Source: Plectrocnemia conspersa
Lineage: Eukaryota; Arthropoda; Insecta; Trichoptera; Polycentropodidae
Direction: 5' to 3'
NCBI GenBank assembly: GCA_009617715.1
Contig: VTFK01000144.1
Span: forward strand, 310,001 to 374,000
Length of the DNA stretch: 64,000 nt
The notes under the pieces: model-generated
Seen by the model: the letters and a program-made list of their open reading frames with translations, nothing else
The model's database searches: none
Told to the model about the DNA's origin: nothing
Shown: piece by piece, positions 24,531 through 38,130 of the stretch
Layout: each line of letters begins with the position of its first letter
Numbering within the stretch: the stretch's first letter is position 1
Translations under genes and position numbers: made by a program

Positions 24531-24559
24531 GAAAGATTTGAGTTCGAATCCCATATTAA
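24531..24559 (+). repeat. SINE family B head fragment
   Basis: GAAAGATTTGAGTTCGAATC, then CCATATTAA, contains the B-box-like GAGTTCGAATCCC. It matches the head in reverse at 50740-50770 (GAACTGAGTTTGAATCCCAT, then ATTAA). No tail of family B is present after it. Confidence 0.4.
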
Positions 24560-26200
24560 ACTCCAGTATTTAATAATAAATAATAAAATTAATGGCATTG
24601 ATTTACATACTTTAATTTGAGTTGAAAGTTTTACTACTGACTTGTTTTTTTTTAGTTTGATTGTTTTAATAAAATAAATAGGTATATAATAATTATACTT
24701 TAATATAAAATGTATTAGGAAAATATTTGTGATAATTTAGATTGTACGTATAGGGTAATATATTACATGTTTCAATCCAAAGCAATTATTAACAGTTTTA
24801 GTGCCAGCGACCAATTTATTGCCTCTCCATGCATGTGCGAAACTTTCTGTCTAATAAAATTATTTTCTTTGTGTTAAACTTCATGAAGTACAAGCTAAAT
24901 ATTTATACAATACCTTACCTGTAAATAACCAAAGAATAAAATAATCGATTTGGAAAGCCAAAGGTGTGATTTATTGGTCTTGTGTTGGCAAAAAAAAAGT
25001 TTGCAAGCTAATAAGCGAAAAAGCATTTCTTTGCCAGTTTTACTAATGATAAAAATGTTTTAAAAATATTTTTTTATCTAAAAGTTTTAATTCTATTTTT
25101 TTTAATAATAAATTATAAAATATGTAATATATTTTGGTATAACAATTTATTGTTCACATTAAAAAAATATATTGCTATTTTTTTATTTTTTTATAAAATT
25201 ATATATATTTGTCAAAAAATTTGCATTACCTAAATGGTCTAGCAGCAATAGGGTTAAGATAAACAAGCAAGTTATTTTTTTAATAAATTGGTTTTAACTT
25301 AAAATTTTTTTGTATTATTCTTTAAATGAAGCACAAGTTTTTCAATTTTTTATTATCTACGATGAATCTATAAGTGCATTGTTTTTTTTACACGAATTAG
25401 TTATAGTTTTATTTAAAAATTATGTTTGATTTAGTTTAATATTTTTGTGATTTGTATAATTTGTACGATACATATTTTTTATGTTACGCTTCTATTGATT
25501 AATGTACTTATTAAAATGGCCAGATTTTAATAAAATAATGCTTACTTAATCATCCATTATATAAATATGATTTAGTACTATTTATTTTTTATTTTTCTTA
25601 AAAAAATGTATCAATTGGAGTGTCGTATGTGTATATTTACAATTCATATATATTTTTAAAATCAAACATTACTTTAAAACGTTTGCTTAAATGCAATTCG
25701 CTCTATTTGGTTAGCGCCTACGTGAAAATTAAACGGCCTTGCATACACCCGGACTTCTGCTTCTAAAAAATCTAAATCAATATTGTTTTTATGGTAAAAT
25801 ACACAAAAGAAGGTCGCATTTCCATTGCAGTTAGTCTACAACATTTTTTTTCCATAACTTTAAACAAATATTTGTATGAAGAGTAGCCTTGATTTGTTTA
25901 ACCAACAATATCGTATTAATAGATGAATTAATTTTTTTCTTGTGAATTATATTAAAATTAAATAAATCAATAAAATTCAACATTAAGTCATGATAGATCA
26001 ATTTTTATTTGACAAGATATTAAAATGTTTTATTAACTATTATTAGCTTAAATAATCGATCATAAAATTATATTTAAAAATTATTACTCTACATTTTTTT
26101 CAATAAAACTTAGGATACCTAAAAAGAATGTATCGATTAAAAAAAAAATGTTTTTATTATCATATATTTTAGAATAATTATTATATTTAAAAATTAAATT
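24560..26200. other. AT-rich non-coding DNA, no gene seen
   Basis: Some richer unique sequence at 24780-24900 and 25680-25900, but no exon or repeat recognised. Confidence 0.5.
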
Positions 26201-26570
26201 AATTAGCCACTTTCACGTCGCGCTTCGCTTCTTTACTGTAATTTTATGCTGATTTTGGGCTATTCTAATGCGTTTTTATTGCAAATTTGTTACGCTCTAA
26301 TCTATGTGTAATCGAACGGTATCGAAATAGCAAAATTCTCACGTGATCGAACAGAAGAGGGAAGACTGTGATTATCGAAAGTACGGGCATCACGACACGG
26401 CCGACGGTCGCGACCATTAACGTTTTCATTACGCGGTCATGTCAATTTTCCATTGACTTTTCCGCTTATTGATTATATATTGAAACGACCGCATAAATCA
26501 CGATGTGATGCCGTTATACGAAGCGACATGGAAATGCACGCCGCGTAGGGCTTACGGTTAAAGACAATGC
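26200..26570. other. CpG-rich island, possible conserved non-coding element
   Basis: High CpG density (strings such as ACGGCCGACGGTCGCGACC near 26396), with GCATAAATCACGATGTGATG near 26495 carrying a GCATAAA Hox-like motif. No open frame spans it. It may be regulatory; this is inference. Confidence 0.35.
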
Positions 26571-27960
26571 CCTTTTTAGTACTTATGAATTGAATACTTG
26601 AACTAATTAATTCGTATGATTTTATGATCATACAAATAAAATTTACATAAATTATTAATATTTTTTAAATAAAAACACGAGTTATAAAGCATTAAGTCGA
26701 AAACTTATGTGTCTGAAATTTAACTTAATAATCAAATAATATATTTTTATTAAAGACCGTTATAGACATAAGTAAAATTTATTAGTATAAATATGTTAAT
26801 TAATTTAACAGGATGTTGCTTTATATTTAACTTTTCAATTATGTGAACTATAAATATTCGTCATAAATTAACGGCTTATAAAGAAGTAATAAATTTTGCG
26901 AATAAATTTAAATCGCATAAAAATCCATTTTAAAAAATAATTTCAGCATGTTTTATTTATGTGACACATTTAACTGTTAGTATTAGGTAATCTCGAAATA
27001 AATGACGATTTTTTAATAAAGTAAAAAGTCACTTTTAATGTTTAGTTACTCGAACATCTGTTCAAGTAGAATTTGCTTCCACTTCTCTAAGGATTATACA
27101 TAATTTTGGAATACCCCGTTTTATTTTTCTTAAACCACCTATGCCATTTGCAAATATCTAATTTTGTTTAAAATGTTCACTTCTGACATTAAAATTTTGC
27201 AATTGTAAATGTTAAGGTCCATTTTTTTTATTATCGGAATATGGAGTCCAGATTTGCATTAACATTTAAAGCTTAAATCTAAAAAAAAACGATATTTAAT
27301 TTGGGATTACCTAATAAAATATAAAATAAAAAATTACGTAAAACCATAATTCGGTGATTTTTATTAAAATAATAAGTAAAATTAAATTGAAATTTAATGT
27401 TCTATATATAGATTGCTTTCTAAGAATTATGTAATTTTGGGGTATATTTTTGTTTAGTAGTTTTAATTCAAAGTCATTCTCTAATTAATAAAACTGCTTA
27501 TGTTATATTGAAAAAACTAATAAATAAAACTTTTTGACAGTATTATATTTATAAATACATATCTCAACTTTATATATAAAATAAATTGCTAGTTGACTTT
27601 TTATTTATATAAATATGATTAATTGTGTACAATATAAATAAAAAATACATCTTATATTAAATTTAAAGAAATTTGAGACCAATTAAAATATTTTTAATAT
27701 TTTTTTGTTACAAATTATAATCTTACTAGTTAATTATTATAACCATAAGTAATCAGTATTTAATGTATTAATTCCTAAATTATTTCACTGTTTAATATAG
27801 TAAATATATTATTTTAAAAAGGTCAATAGTAATGAATATGTAAAAATATTTTCCAGCTAAAAGCAAAAATTAAAATATCCTAAATATATATTTTTATATC
27901 AAAATAGATTTTTTTCCTATACATTTTTTTAATTTTTTTTGGGTATTTTAGTTATTGTTA
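26570..27960. other. AT-rich non-coding DNA, no gene seen
   Basis: Featureless AT-rich sequence. No exon, RNA gene or firm repeat unit recognised. Confidence 0.5.
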
Positions 27961-30770
27961 ATTGCATTATTTGCTTTTTTCTTTAGGCGCGTTTAAAAGT
28001 AGTCCAGAATTTATACTTTTTTATATTAAAAATGATTTAATCAGTTAAAAGCTTTTTTATCAACTAAACTTTATATTATTTATATAGTATAGAATGATTT
28101 TACTATTTTTAGTACGTTATTTTAACTCCTTTCCCTGATTCTTTTTTGCAAATACTAAAGTTTATTTTATAAAATGGTATATTGCTGTATATTTTAACAT
28201 AAAAATTGCTATCATCTCTTAAATATTTTTGGTCAAATAAACTTTATATCAAAAAATTGTAATTTTAGAAGCAAATAAAATTTACAATTTTTAATACATT
28301 ATTTTTATTGCTAAATATGATTTCTTTTAAAAACGCATTTAAAAGTTGACCGAATATTTTTTTTGTATAGAAGAATTAAATAAATAATACATTTTAATAT
28401 AAAAATTTCATTTATTGTTAATTTATCTATATATCTGTGTACCCAGAAGTAATGTAATTCATATAAATAACACCCAAATAGCATTTTTAGTATTTTCAAT
28501 TTTTAATTGATTAAATATTTTTCTTTAAAAAAAGTAAAAAACGGACAAGTCTGGTAAATAAATAAGCTACAATAAAACTTCTCAACCAAGGTTGCAGATT
28601 TTATCCCGAGTCAATCTAGCAGTGTGATGTTATTATTTTTATGCCTTATTAATCGAGTCTTTTCATTCACTGCAATACTCAATCAATATAAAAGTTTACT
28701 ATGCATTTCTGAATTTTACTGCCTATCCTCTTTTAACACTTCAATAAAATAAAATCAATTCTTTAGAATCGCACCATATATAAAAAAAAGGAACAATTCA
28801 GATAGACTTGAACTCTTCCTTTCTGCCTGAAATAGCCATTGTTTTCATTATTTTTTTTTTTTTCTCAGTGTTCTGATTTTAGAGAAATAATTGCTATTTT
28901 TTTCCGCAATCACAATTCACATCTGTTGATCCTCATTGTTCTGTAGTAATAGAACAATTTATAAAAACCCTAATACACTTTTTTCAGCTCTTGCCAATAT
29001 TTTTTAAACGTCAAAGAATCGAACTTGTTTGATAATTATTTGATAATAATATGTAAGTCTCATCTATAAAATAAAAAAAAAAAAACAGATTTTTTTAAAC
29101 CATCATGGGCATTTTCTGACATTTAAATGTCATCATAAATTGCACAAATATTTTTTGTGGCAGTTGTTGCTTATTTTTATACGAAATTCATACAATATGC
29201 AGCTCCGTATATATTGTTCTACATAAAAGACAATTTTTCCAAAAATTCCCAAATCAAGTAAAAGTATAGTTTTTCATCATTAAACAAAGGTTAACTAAGA
29301 CTAAAATATAAAAACTTAAAAATGCGTGTCTTAAAGTATGAATGACATTAATTCATTGAACCCCATAATTATATTTTTATTAAAAAAACATTGTATTTAT
29401 CGGTTTGAATTGAAATTGTTTTTATATTATATAAATAATTTCAACTAAATTTTATAGCAATGAATAATCATTTTACGAAGTAAAATTATAATTTTAATAT
29501 TTTAATATGTTATGATTTATTTTTAAAGAATCTAGAAAAATCTATTTATTTTATTTTTTATTGAGTCAATTTTAAAATTATCTTTGAGACACATTAAAAA
29601 AAAACTATTTTTTTCTAAAATATATTAAAATATTAATATGTATTTTTTTATCTTGTAAATTGTATGTCAAAAAATGCAATTTTACGTAATTATTTTTATA
29701 GCTTTACTTGATTTTTTTCCTGAAAACAAATTTAAAAATATTTAAATATTTTTTTATATTTATAAATAAATAAAACTAATTATAAAATTATTTTTGGATA
29801 TGCTTTCAAATATGTTCTTTATATATTTTATATAAATAATTGCATTAATCGTTTTTATATCTACATAATTATATTACATAAATATGTATTTAATGTCAAT
29901 TAAACTTAATCTGAACTTATTATCAAAAAAGGCATTTCATAGAATAAAATAACAATTTCAATATATTAATATTTATTTATTTTTATTAAATCTTCCATTG
30001 TAACCTGACAGGCGTAAGCCCAATGAGTTACAACTTAATAATCAGATATAATGAATACTATAAATATGAACTACCATAATTATAAATTATTATGTGTTAT
30101 ATAATTTATAGCCAATAGATGTCGGTATATTTTATTTTAATAAAAATTAGATTGCCGCTGCCGGGGTTCGAACCCACAACCTCAGAAATTATTAGTCTGA
30201 GACGTTACGGACTACGCTATTCCGTCATTAATATGTAATGTTTATTGCTATACTTGATTTCTTCTAGAGAAGTTGAATTTAAAAATAGCGAGAATATTTA
30301 GTTTAAATAAAAAAAATTAAATCATTAAAAATGTTATTTTTGGAGACACATTAAAAGTAGTATATATATTTTTTACATAAAAATTGCATTTATTGTTGAA
30401 TTTAATATATTTTTAAAAAAAAAATTGCCATTTTACGAAATAAAATTGTGATTTTATAACTGGTTTTATGTCATAGAATTTTGTTATATTTTAAAGGCGT
30501 GATATATACTTTTTTAAATATATAAAATAAATCAATTATATTTTTTTTGTGGACGCATTTAAAAGCAGACTGTATTTTATCTATACATTATTTTAAATCC
30601 TATGTAATTACATAGGTATTTATATTTTATTTAGATAATATTTTTTAGTAAAAATTTGTTGTCAGAAAATCTAGAATATTAAAAAAAATTTGTTACTTAC
30701 ACGACGATACAATCAAAGTCAAAGTATTATATTTTAAGTGCGCGTTTAAAAGTAGCCCATGTATATTTTT
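27960..30770 (+). repeat. Degenerate repeat array, family D (core GCGCRTTTAAAAGTAGCC)
   Basis: The core or a close variant occurs in one orientation at 27987, 28333, 30345, 30553 and 30739, with weaker forms such as GAGACACATTAAAA at 29585. It lies between stretches sharing CATAAAAATTGCATTTATTG (for example 28395 and 30375, weaker at 29375). The same core lies at 37129, and in the reverse orientation at 44.7-47.8 kb. The units are AT-rich, diverged and uneven in length. A family A SINE is inserted at 29970-30228. Confidence 0.55.
29970..30228 (-). mobile_element. tRNA-derived SINE, family A, copy 2
   Basis: Read on the minus strand it starts with A-box-like TAGCGTAGTCCG (30219-30208) and has the B box GGGTTCGAACC (30175-30165). 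Between them the segment resembles a tRNA anticodon arm with CTAATAA, most like tRNA-Ile(AAT). The stem is imperfect and the T and acceptor stems do not pair, so it is not a working tRNA. The body ends in CATTGGGCTTACGCC (30025-30011) and an A-rich tail. Head and tail both match copy 1 at 10384-10681. Confidence 0.65.
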
Positions 30771-30829
30771 GAAAGATTTGAATTAGTCATAGTGATATTT
30801 TTATATTTTCGTTATATAAATACGTATTC

Positions 30830-31260
30830 GTCATCGAGCAAACCTTTTTTAATTCGCTCTAACCGGATTCTTACCTCTGGGCATATAAGGAACTGCCGCA
30901 AAGCCGCAGGTTCTTGGGAAAGAGTATTTTCGCACTAGATATTACGAAGAAATTTTTACATCAGTATGTGTGTGTGTCAGTGTAACCGCCGTATCAAAAT
31001 GTGCAATCTCTTGTGTTCAAAGTGGTTGTGCAACGTTTTTATGCCTACACACAATTCCACAAAAGGACACGCACTCGTTATAAATGAAATGAAAATGTGG
31101 GCGAAGATGTGTTGTGATATTTTTTCTTTCGTTAGATATCTCTGGCGACACTTAATCATATCAATATCATTAGCGTTACACACAATTACCGCTAAATGTG
31201 AGATGAAAGAAAAAGCCGGCTTGGATAGAATGAGAGTTTGCAACTGACGGTTATTATGTT
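30830..31260. other. Higher-GC island open on both strands, no gene recognised
   Basis: Frames of 93 codons (30966-31247, +) and 88 codons (30977-31243, minus) cover the same bases. Neither has a family signature, and their mutual overlap suggests low stop density rather than coding. A (TG)n run lies near 30966. Confidence 0.3.
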
Positions 31261-31560
31261 ATTAAATCTAAGGCGATTTTTTTAATTCGTGTAAGGCGCA
31301 AGGTCGCAAATGCAATTTATCATTTCGCGAATTGACCTAATTTTCACATAAAGTTATTCAAATACCGTCACCGTTCATGGATTTGAAGACCTATTTAACA
31401 GTTGATAGCAATCTGAAATTTTAATTGTATATTTGCATCATTTTGCAATGACAATAATACATCATACTTTATATAATATAATATAATTTAATAAATTCAA
31501 CTGACAAAACGAAGTGCTTTAAACAAACTTAAGAGAAATTTATAAACACTACAATTTTTA
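31260..31560. other. Spacer, no gene seen
   Basis: Moderately AT-rich. Nothing recognised. Confidence 0.45.
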
Positions 31561-31960
31561 ACGTAACCCAATTACTTTGAAGTGGATTTTATTTTCATTT
31601 TTTCACGTACGTCCACTCAACGAATGCTTCTCAATCCTCGCTTCGTTTCGAACATCCATAACTTTGAAAGTCAAACAACTTAACTCTACTTTATTCGTTT
31701 GTGTATGCGTGTATGCGCGTACTAGTACGTGCTCCTCGTTAACCATTCCAATAAATCTGACCATGCAGATTGTGTATGTTGGACAAGCTTCAATACAGCC
31801 TGTAGCTTCTTGCAGTGTTAATTGACGACCGCAAGCTCAGGATCTGCATTTGAATGCGGTTTTTCATAGAACACGCTTCATTGACGACGATGAAGACTGT
31901 GATGAGGGATGTGGAATACAACCAGTTTTATTGTACGTTTATTGTACCACATTTTTACCA
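31560..31960. other. Higher-GC island
   Basis: Contains the perfect 12-bp palindrome CGTACTAGTACG near 31718 and frames of 82-88 codons with no known family. No splice-bounded exon was found. Confidence 0.3.
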
Positions 31961-33050
31961 CAGATCGACACCTGATTACACCATAATACATATTGTAAAA
32001 CGTAAAAGTGAGATTATAAATACACAATTTTCTATTAATAATTCTAAAAAAATAGACCTCAATATAATAATAAATTTTAGCATGGCTCTATTTACTTTTC
32101 TGTTAGTAATAGGTCTTTGACATCTTCTACGCTAAATATAAATATATTCACATATATAACCAGAGTGCATATGAAAAAAGAGATTGGCAAATTTAAACCA
32201 GTAACTTATTTTAAATATATATATCAATATTCATACTAATTTTAATACATAATATTTAGCATCAATTTCAATGCATCTCCTTTTATGCCTTCTTACTGAA
32301 CTAAAGTCTGTTTTGCTTAATATGCTCTTTGGAAATTTAATAGTTCTGAATGTTAAAATGTAAATCGCAGCATATGCATGTTTATATTTCATGAATGCCG
32401 TTGGCTACTTTTATTTTATGATGGTTTTTTATTATTTTGTGCAGATGTGTGCATATACTATACTGATATTTTTACAGACACGTTTGCTTATCTTCAAACA
32501 CATTGCCTGATGTTTCTCCCTTAACTCATTTGAAATGGTTTTATATTCATATAAAGCTGGTGTGTAAGGTGAAGGGCCTTTGTTAAGTGTTACATTCAAG
32601 GGCGTAAATGTTACCTGTATCTGGTTTCAGTTATAATATTTCGGTCGAATCGCTTTTACTTTCGTTTGAGTGTTTTACGGTTCGGCGCTTTCGTGCGTTT
32701 AAAAATTCAACCAGTTTTCGACGCGTGCTATATATATATATATATATGTATACTTAAAATTACAATATCTTACGAATACATTACTCGTTACTAAAAAATA
32801 TAATAAAAATATATGTAATATTATTCTTAGCTCACTTTCATTTTTTATTTAATAGCTTTTAAATCATAATATTTTATTTACTTAAATCAGTTTTAAACAA
32901 ACCATATAGTGTCATATTCACGCATATAAATATCATGAATTAAAACCAATATATCATATCTCACTTATTAGATGCGAGTTTTCAGTAATATATAATGTGT
33001 CATTTTAACTATGTTTCTTATTATAAAATAGTATTTTTATAAAACGTATG
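31960..33050. other. AT-rich spacer with a small island and (TA)n run
   Basis: A modestly richer patch lies at 32510-32720, and a TA microsatellite at 32729-32747. No exon recognised. Confidence 0.45.
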
Positions 33051-34650
33051 AAATAAACTTTAATTAAAAAAAAGTTTTGTAGCATATTTTAGGGTAAACG
33101 AAAGTTTTAATAATATCATATTAAAAGCATTTTTGTAGGTAAAGTTTTGTAGCATATTTTAGGCAAAATGAAAGTTTTAATAAAATCATATTAAAATCAT
33201 TTTTTGTAGATAAAGCTTTATCAAAAATATTTTTATTGAAGGATAAGATAAATTATACAATTGTGAAACAATTTAATATATGGTTTTAAAACTAGGCGAA
33301 CAATATGTTTTATATGTTCATCCCAGTAAAAATTATTATATGACAATAATGTGTCATTAAAATTAAATATACATTTAGAAATAGGTAACTATAATCGAAA
33401 AAAAAAAAAGATTGACATATTGGGGTTAAATTCTAACATAAGTTTCTATATAAACATATTAAAAGGATTTTATTTATCTTATAAGTACAACAAACATTTT
33501 TTTAATTAAAGGTTAAGTCATACTGGTAAAATTGAAAGTTGTGAAATAATTTGTAATATGATTTTAAACTAAACCAAAAATATATCATATATTTCAAGTC
33601 AAAACTACTTTATGGTAATTTTCTAAATCAATTTAATCTTCATATGAACCTAATTTTTAAGTGAATGATTCAACCATCAATACATTTTAATCTACATTTT
33701 CATTTAATGATTTTATTTTAAGGTTACCCTAAATTTATGAAAAAAACATTTAAAATATTTTTTTATCCACTCTAAAGATAGAGCCTTCAGAAAAATATTT
33801 GTTGATTAAAGGATAGGGCATATTTTTACACTAAAAATAATAACAATTAAGTCAACAGTATACATGTTTACCCCAATTAAAACTAGTTTATCGTAATTTG
33901 CCGAATCTATATAAGAACCTAAATTGTAAATAAGTAATTTTTATAAAAAAGTTAAACGACATATTAGTTAGTCAAACTAAAGTTAAATTTTTTTTTTTTA
34001 AAAGCAATAAAGTATAATATTTTATGATTAAATGGTTAGACATATTTTTAATGGGAGTCAACTTAAAATATGGTTTTAAAACTAAGCCAACAATATTTTT
34101 TTTTTATTTAAGTTGAAAAAATTTAATGCATCGATTTAATTTTTCTAGGAATTTTATTTTTTTGTCAAAAAATATTCTCATTTTAACTTAAAATACATTT
34201 TTTAATATATATAGTATATTTGAATAACATATTTAGATTAGAAGTCAAACTTAAAGTATAATAGAAACAAACTTTCAATGAAAATCAAGTTATTTAACCT
34301 ATAAGCAAAATATATTTAATTTAAAGATGTCATATTGTTAAAATAAAAATTGTATAACAATTTAAAATATGTCTTCAAAACTAAGCCAACAATATTGATG
34401 TTTACCTTCAAGTTAAAAATTCTCAGTGCTAATTTAACTAAAAATACATTAATAGTATTTTTATGAAAAGTATGAAATTAGCTATTATTAATTAAAAAAA
34501 TAGTTTAATAACATATTTGGAGTTAAAGCCAAACCTAAGTTTTATTATAAATATTTTAATGGCATCTTTTTTCATTTGAAGATAGGACTTAAATTTAAAC
34601 AATTGTCAATAAAAAGTAAGAATAATTTTAAAAATATGCCAAAAATATCC
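33050..34650. repeat. Degenerate tandem array, family E
   Basis: It opens with two 70-bp direct copies beginning AAAGTTTTGTAGCATATTTT at 33071 and 33141, and a partial third at 33212. A longer period follows, marked by TGGTTTTAAAACTANGCCAA with CAATAT, at 33281, about 33560, 34071 and 34371 (intervals about 280-300, with one double). Motifs such as ATTAAAGGATANGNCATA precede the anchors. Two nested periods in one array suggest local re-amplification. Confidence 0.6.
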
Positions 34651-35090
34651 CTAGTTAGGTATAATTCTCTCGTTGTTGCTACTGGTGTATTTTTTCTAAG
34701 AACATTTATTTTCAATTAAATATAATAAATCATTTAAACTTTAGATAAAACTTTAACAATTTTTAAATTAGTACAATATTGAAACAATATTACTATTCTT
34801 CATTTAAAAGAACATTGAAAAAATTAGCGTTAAAGTAAAACCGATGTGTTAATATTAATTAAATATTGTATTTTATAATATTTATTAAAAAATATTTTAA
34901 GTAAAGGACTTAAAATTAACTAATTGTATCACTTTATTTTTCTCACGTAATTCACTCTCATAATTTAATATTAATATAATTTTGGATAATAAATTTTGTA
35001 CGATTTAATAATGCATTTCAATGTTTTCAAAATATAATTCAATATAAATCTTCAGTAAAAAATGCATATACATTATGCATGTTAACGTTG
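34650..35090. other. AT-rich spacer, no gene seen
   Basis: Nothing recognised. Confidence 0.5.
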
Positions 35091-35470
35091 TATCGCACGT
35101 AAAAATCAATTCAGACTCGGTTGAAAAAATCTAATAAAATCCATTCGCCAAGAAAGGGACGCCCTTGGGTCATCCTTGCGAATATCCTTCGCCTGCAGTT
35201 ACATCCAGGTAGAATTCCTGACGTCGGAGCCGGTGGAAAAAGTTGGCCAACCAGACGGACATTCTGCTGTCCCATTGTTTCAGTGGATAAAAACGAGCTT
35301 TGGCGAGCTTTTGCTCGCAGCTTGAATAGAGCGGAACGTCCAAAGGCATCCTTTGTTAAAGAAAAACCTGAATAAAGCCGAGAGACACTTTTACTTTTAT
35401 TCAGTTGATACAAGACGAGTTTGCACTGTTGCTGCTGAGAATCACTACAATCCAAGAAAAGCAGATTTGT
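35090..35470. other. Higher-GC island open on both strands
   Basis: A minus-strand frame (35111-35455; it opens with TTG, not ATG) and a plus-strand ATG frame (35121-35375, 84 codons) overlap fully. The minus product has a short Gln run and no family motif. Splice sites could not be placed. It may be a conserved non-coding segment or an exon of an unknown gene. Confidence 0.25.
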
Positions 35471-36500
35471 AATGCACGTCTATAAATATAATTTGTATTT
35501 CTTGGAATGATGTATTATATAAAATGTATAGAATAGTATTTGCACATATAAATATGACTATATGTTTATATTATAGTGTAAAATATATTTTACATGAATT
35601 ACAATTTTTCTTGGGTTTAACATGAACTCTTAATGGAATGCTATTTTTTATGTAGCATAGTGTTAGTTGCGGAAGAGTTTTGTGCTCCAGTTAACAATGG
35701 CAAGGATATCGACCCTGAAGCATGATACAATTTCGCATTAAAAGCTCCCATTATCTGGGTAATAGATTATCTTAAATGTTCGATCGTTAGCCGCAAATGC
35801 AACATAATCTCTTCTGTGCACTCGTAATATTTTATTTTTTCGTATGAAATTATACAGTCGCTTCATGCACTTGTATATAGAGAGGGAAACACGGTGTTTA
35901 CTTCGCTTGGAAATCTTGGGATAAGGATGATAATTATTTCGCTGTATTATTTATAGAACATAATTACATACTTAATGTACGATAAGCATTTTTTAAATTA
36001 ATTATCATATAAAAACAATTATTATGATATTGTATTATAACACATTTTAAGGCTAGATGATTGATATGAATATAAGGTCATATGTTAATGTCATATAAAT
36101 AATTTTATATATTCGCAATAAGCTTAAAAATTTAATGACTTAATTACGTCAATAGCGTATTGCTATTCAGTAGTCCATTAGCAAATTTTCAGAAGGTAAA
36201 AAAAGTAGTTTAACGATGCACAATGACGCAAAAGATTCTCAGACTATTAGCTCATCTACCCTGAGTCATTTTACCACATATCTGTACTAAATTTAATATG
36301 GATACATAATTTATGTCATCTTTAACAATTGATCTAAAGTGGCTAAATCATTAATATAGTGATTTGTAAACCATTAACGGTTTCAAGTAGCGAACGGTTA
36401 ATTTAGAACACAGCCTTGCTAACTTGCTTAATCAATCAACAAAATTAATTACTGCATCGTCTTCCAACGCAAGCAACACTTAACCATGTAAGATCTTAAT
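35470..36500. other. Mixed spacer, no gene seen
   Basis: Small richer patches at 35640-35930 and 36360-36480. CTTGGGATAAGGATG near 35918 resembles the inverted end of the 11.9-12.8 kb element (one mismatch). No gene. Confidence 0.45.
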
Positions 36501-36745
36501 CGGATTCGTTTCATCAGCTTCCTTTCTAGATGCTCGATATGCGCTAACTGCCAATTTGATACTGTGTATAAAAATTTACTTTCTTGGACTCGGTAGGGGT
36601 TTTCCGGGCATCCTTGACGTCCTTGGATCTATTTCATCAGCTTCCTTTCTAGATTATTTTAAAATTATAAATATATAATGTATACAAATGGCGCTCTTAA
36701 GCTCAGTAGGAGTTTTCCAGACGTCCTTGGCGATTAATGGAGAAA
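36500..36745 (+). repeat. Two-copy tandem duplication, about 113-123 bp
   Basis: TTTCATCAGCTTCCTTTCTA, then GAT, occurs identically at 36509 and 36632. CTCGGTAGGGGTTTTCCGGG (36589) is repeated as CTCAGTAGGAGTTTTCCAGA (36702), each followed by CCTTGG. The copies lie end to end with differing inner sequence, so the duplication is not recent. Its function is unknown. Confidence 0.7.
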
Positions 36746-37560
36746 AAATTATACCGAATCGGATTGCGCAATCGCGAACGGTAACAACCGAAAAGCAGTT
36801 GTTAACTACCGTTAATGTAATTTCAATGTACGATTGTGGTCATAACCATGAAGCATATCAAGTGTGTATACACCTAGCTTCGCGTAGTCACCCTTCCGTG
36901 CATTTTTTTGACATATGAAATGCTCTTCAAGAGCTGAGGAGTTAATGCCTTTTGAATGTCATTAGAATGAATAAAAAAAACGTACATGATTTTGTTGAGA
37001 ATTGCGTTGGGTGACATCATACATTAGTTCATGAAAAAAATGTTTAATTATTATTAAAGCAACAGTCACTCTATCAGATGTACATCATGCATGTTGTTCA
37101 GCGGATAATTTTTTTTCTTAAAATTGATACGCGCATTTAAAAGTAGCTATAGATAATTCTTAATAGCATAAAATGCGTGTGATTTCTGTCTCTTTGTATA
37201 TGACCATAATGAAGTCATTATTTTTTTCATTCAAGGTCACGCATCTGAAAACGTACTTTTCTGTTTATGGCTTCTTCAATTGATTGCAAATGTTGGAAGA
37301 CCTTGGCAGTGGTCATCATCTTTGAGTCCATGTTTGGACCCGGGGATGATTTTTCTCAAGGAAAACGGCAATTATTTCATCGAACAATGGCATAATGGCT
37401 TATGGCTGACCGCATCACTGTCATGACACGCGAGTGACCACACACGAGTTGCATTATTCAACGGGCAACATGCTCGTCGGCAGCCTAAGCATCATAATCG
37501 ACCATGTGCATGACGGAGATTGCTGATTTGCGAGGCAATGAGAAATATGTGGAAAGCTGC
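36745..37560. other. Higher-GC island, no gene recognised
   Basis: Unique-looking sequence with a 76-codon frame (36688-36918) and a short ATG frame near 37269. None matches a family known to me. One family D repeat core lies at 37129-37148. This is the longest run of mixed composition in the middle of the window. Confidence 0.3.
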
Positions 37561-38130
37561 TTCGAAACAACCAATTTTTTTTATTTATTTTGCAATTTGT
37601 TATGCGGCAGGATCTTAACGCGGAATATTCTTGGAATAATAAAAATAATATTTACCAGCTCCTTTTAAATTATTATTTTTATTGCTTCAGCAGCTTGAAT
37701 ATAGTTGACACAGATTGCCCTTTCATTAATTTTGCTCTACCACAAGTTCTTATAGTATTTTAGATCTCCGCTTTGTGCCACAGCATAAAAAATACTGCAT
37801 TTTATTGATAAAAATACATAAATTTGCATTTTATCCATTATGTTCTACCATGCTTGTTTTGGTGCTAGTTTTGACATCCTCTTCTTGACATGCTATTCTT
37901 TGATTGTTCTGAAATCGCGTGTGTTCAAATATAAGGAAAAAATCGCAACACTAAAATCACAACTTTAACACATCTTAATAAAAATTCTAGATTACAGATA
38001 AAATAATAAAAAATACAGTTCATATTTTTCTTCTTCTTTACAAAAATTAAAATACCATTCATATAAAATTGTCATACAGTGTGTATTGTATTTATATAAA
38101 AAAAATATTTTTCCAAAAGAAAAGTAACTA
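37560..38130. other. AT-rich spacer, no gene seen
   Basis: Nothing recognised. Confidence 0.5.

Noticed and set aside
30160..30225. Functional tRNA-Ile gene
   Set aside because: A and B boxes are present, but the anticodon, T and acceptor stems do not pair, and a SINE body and tail follow. Called as a SINE head instead.
35111..35455. 114-codon minus-strand frame overlapping an 84-codon plus frame
   Set aside because: It opens with TTG. Both strands are open together, and neither has a motif or splice sites that decide between them.
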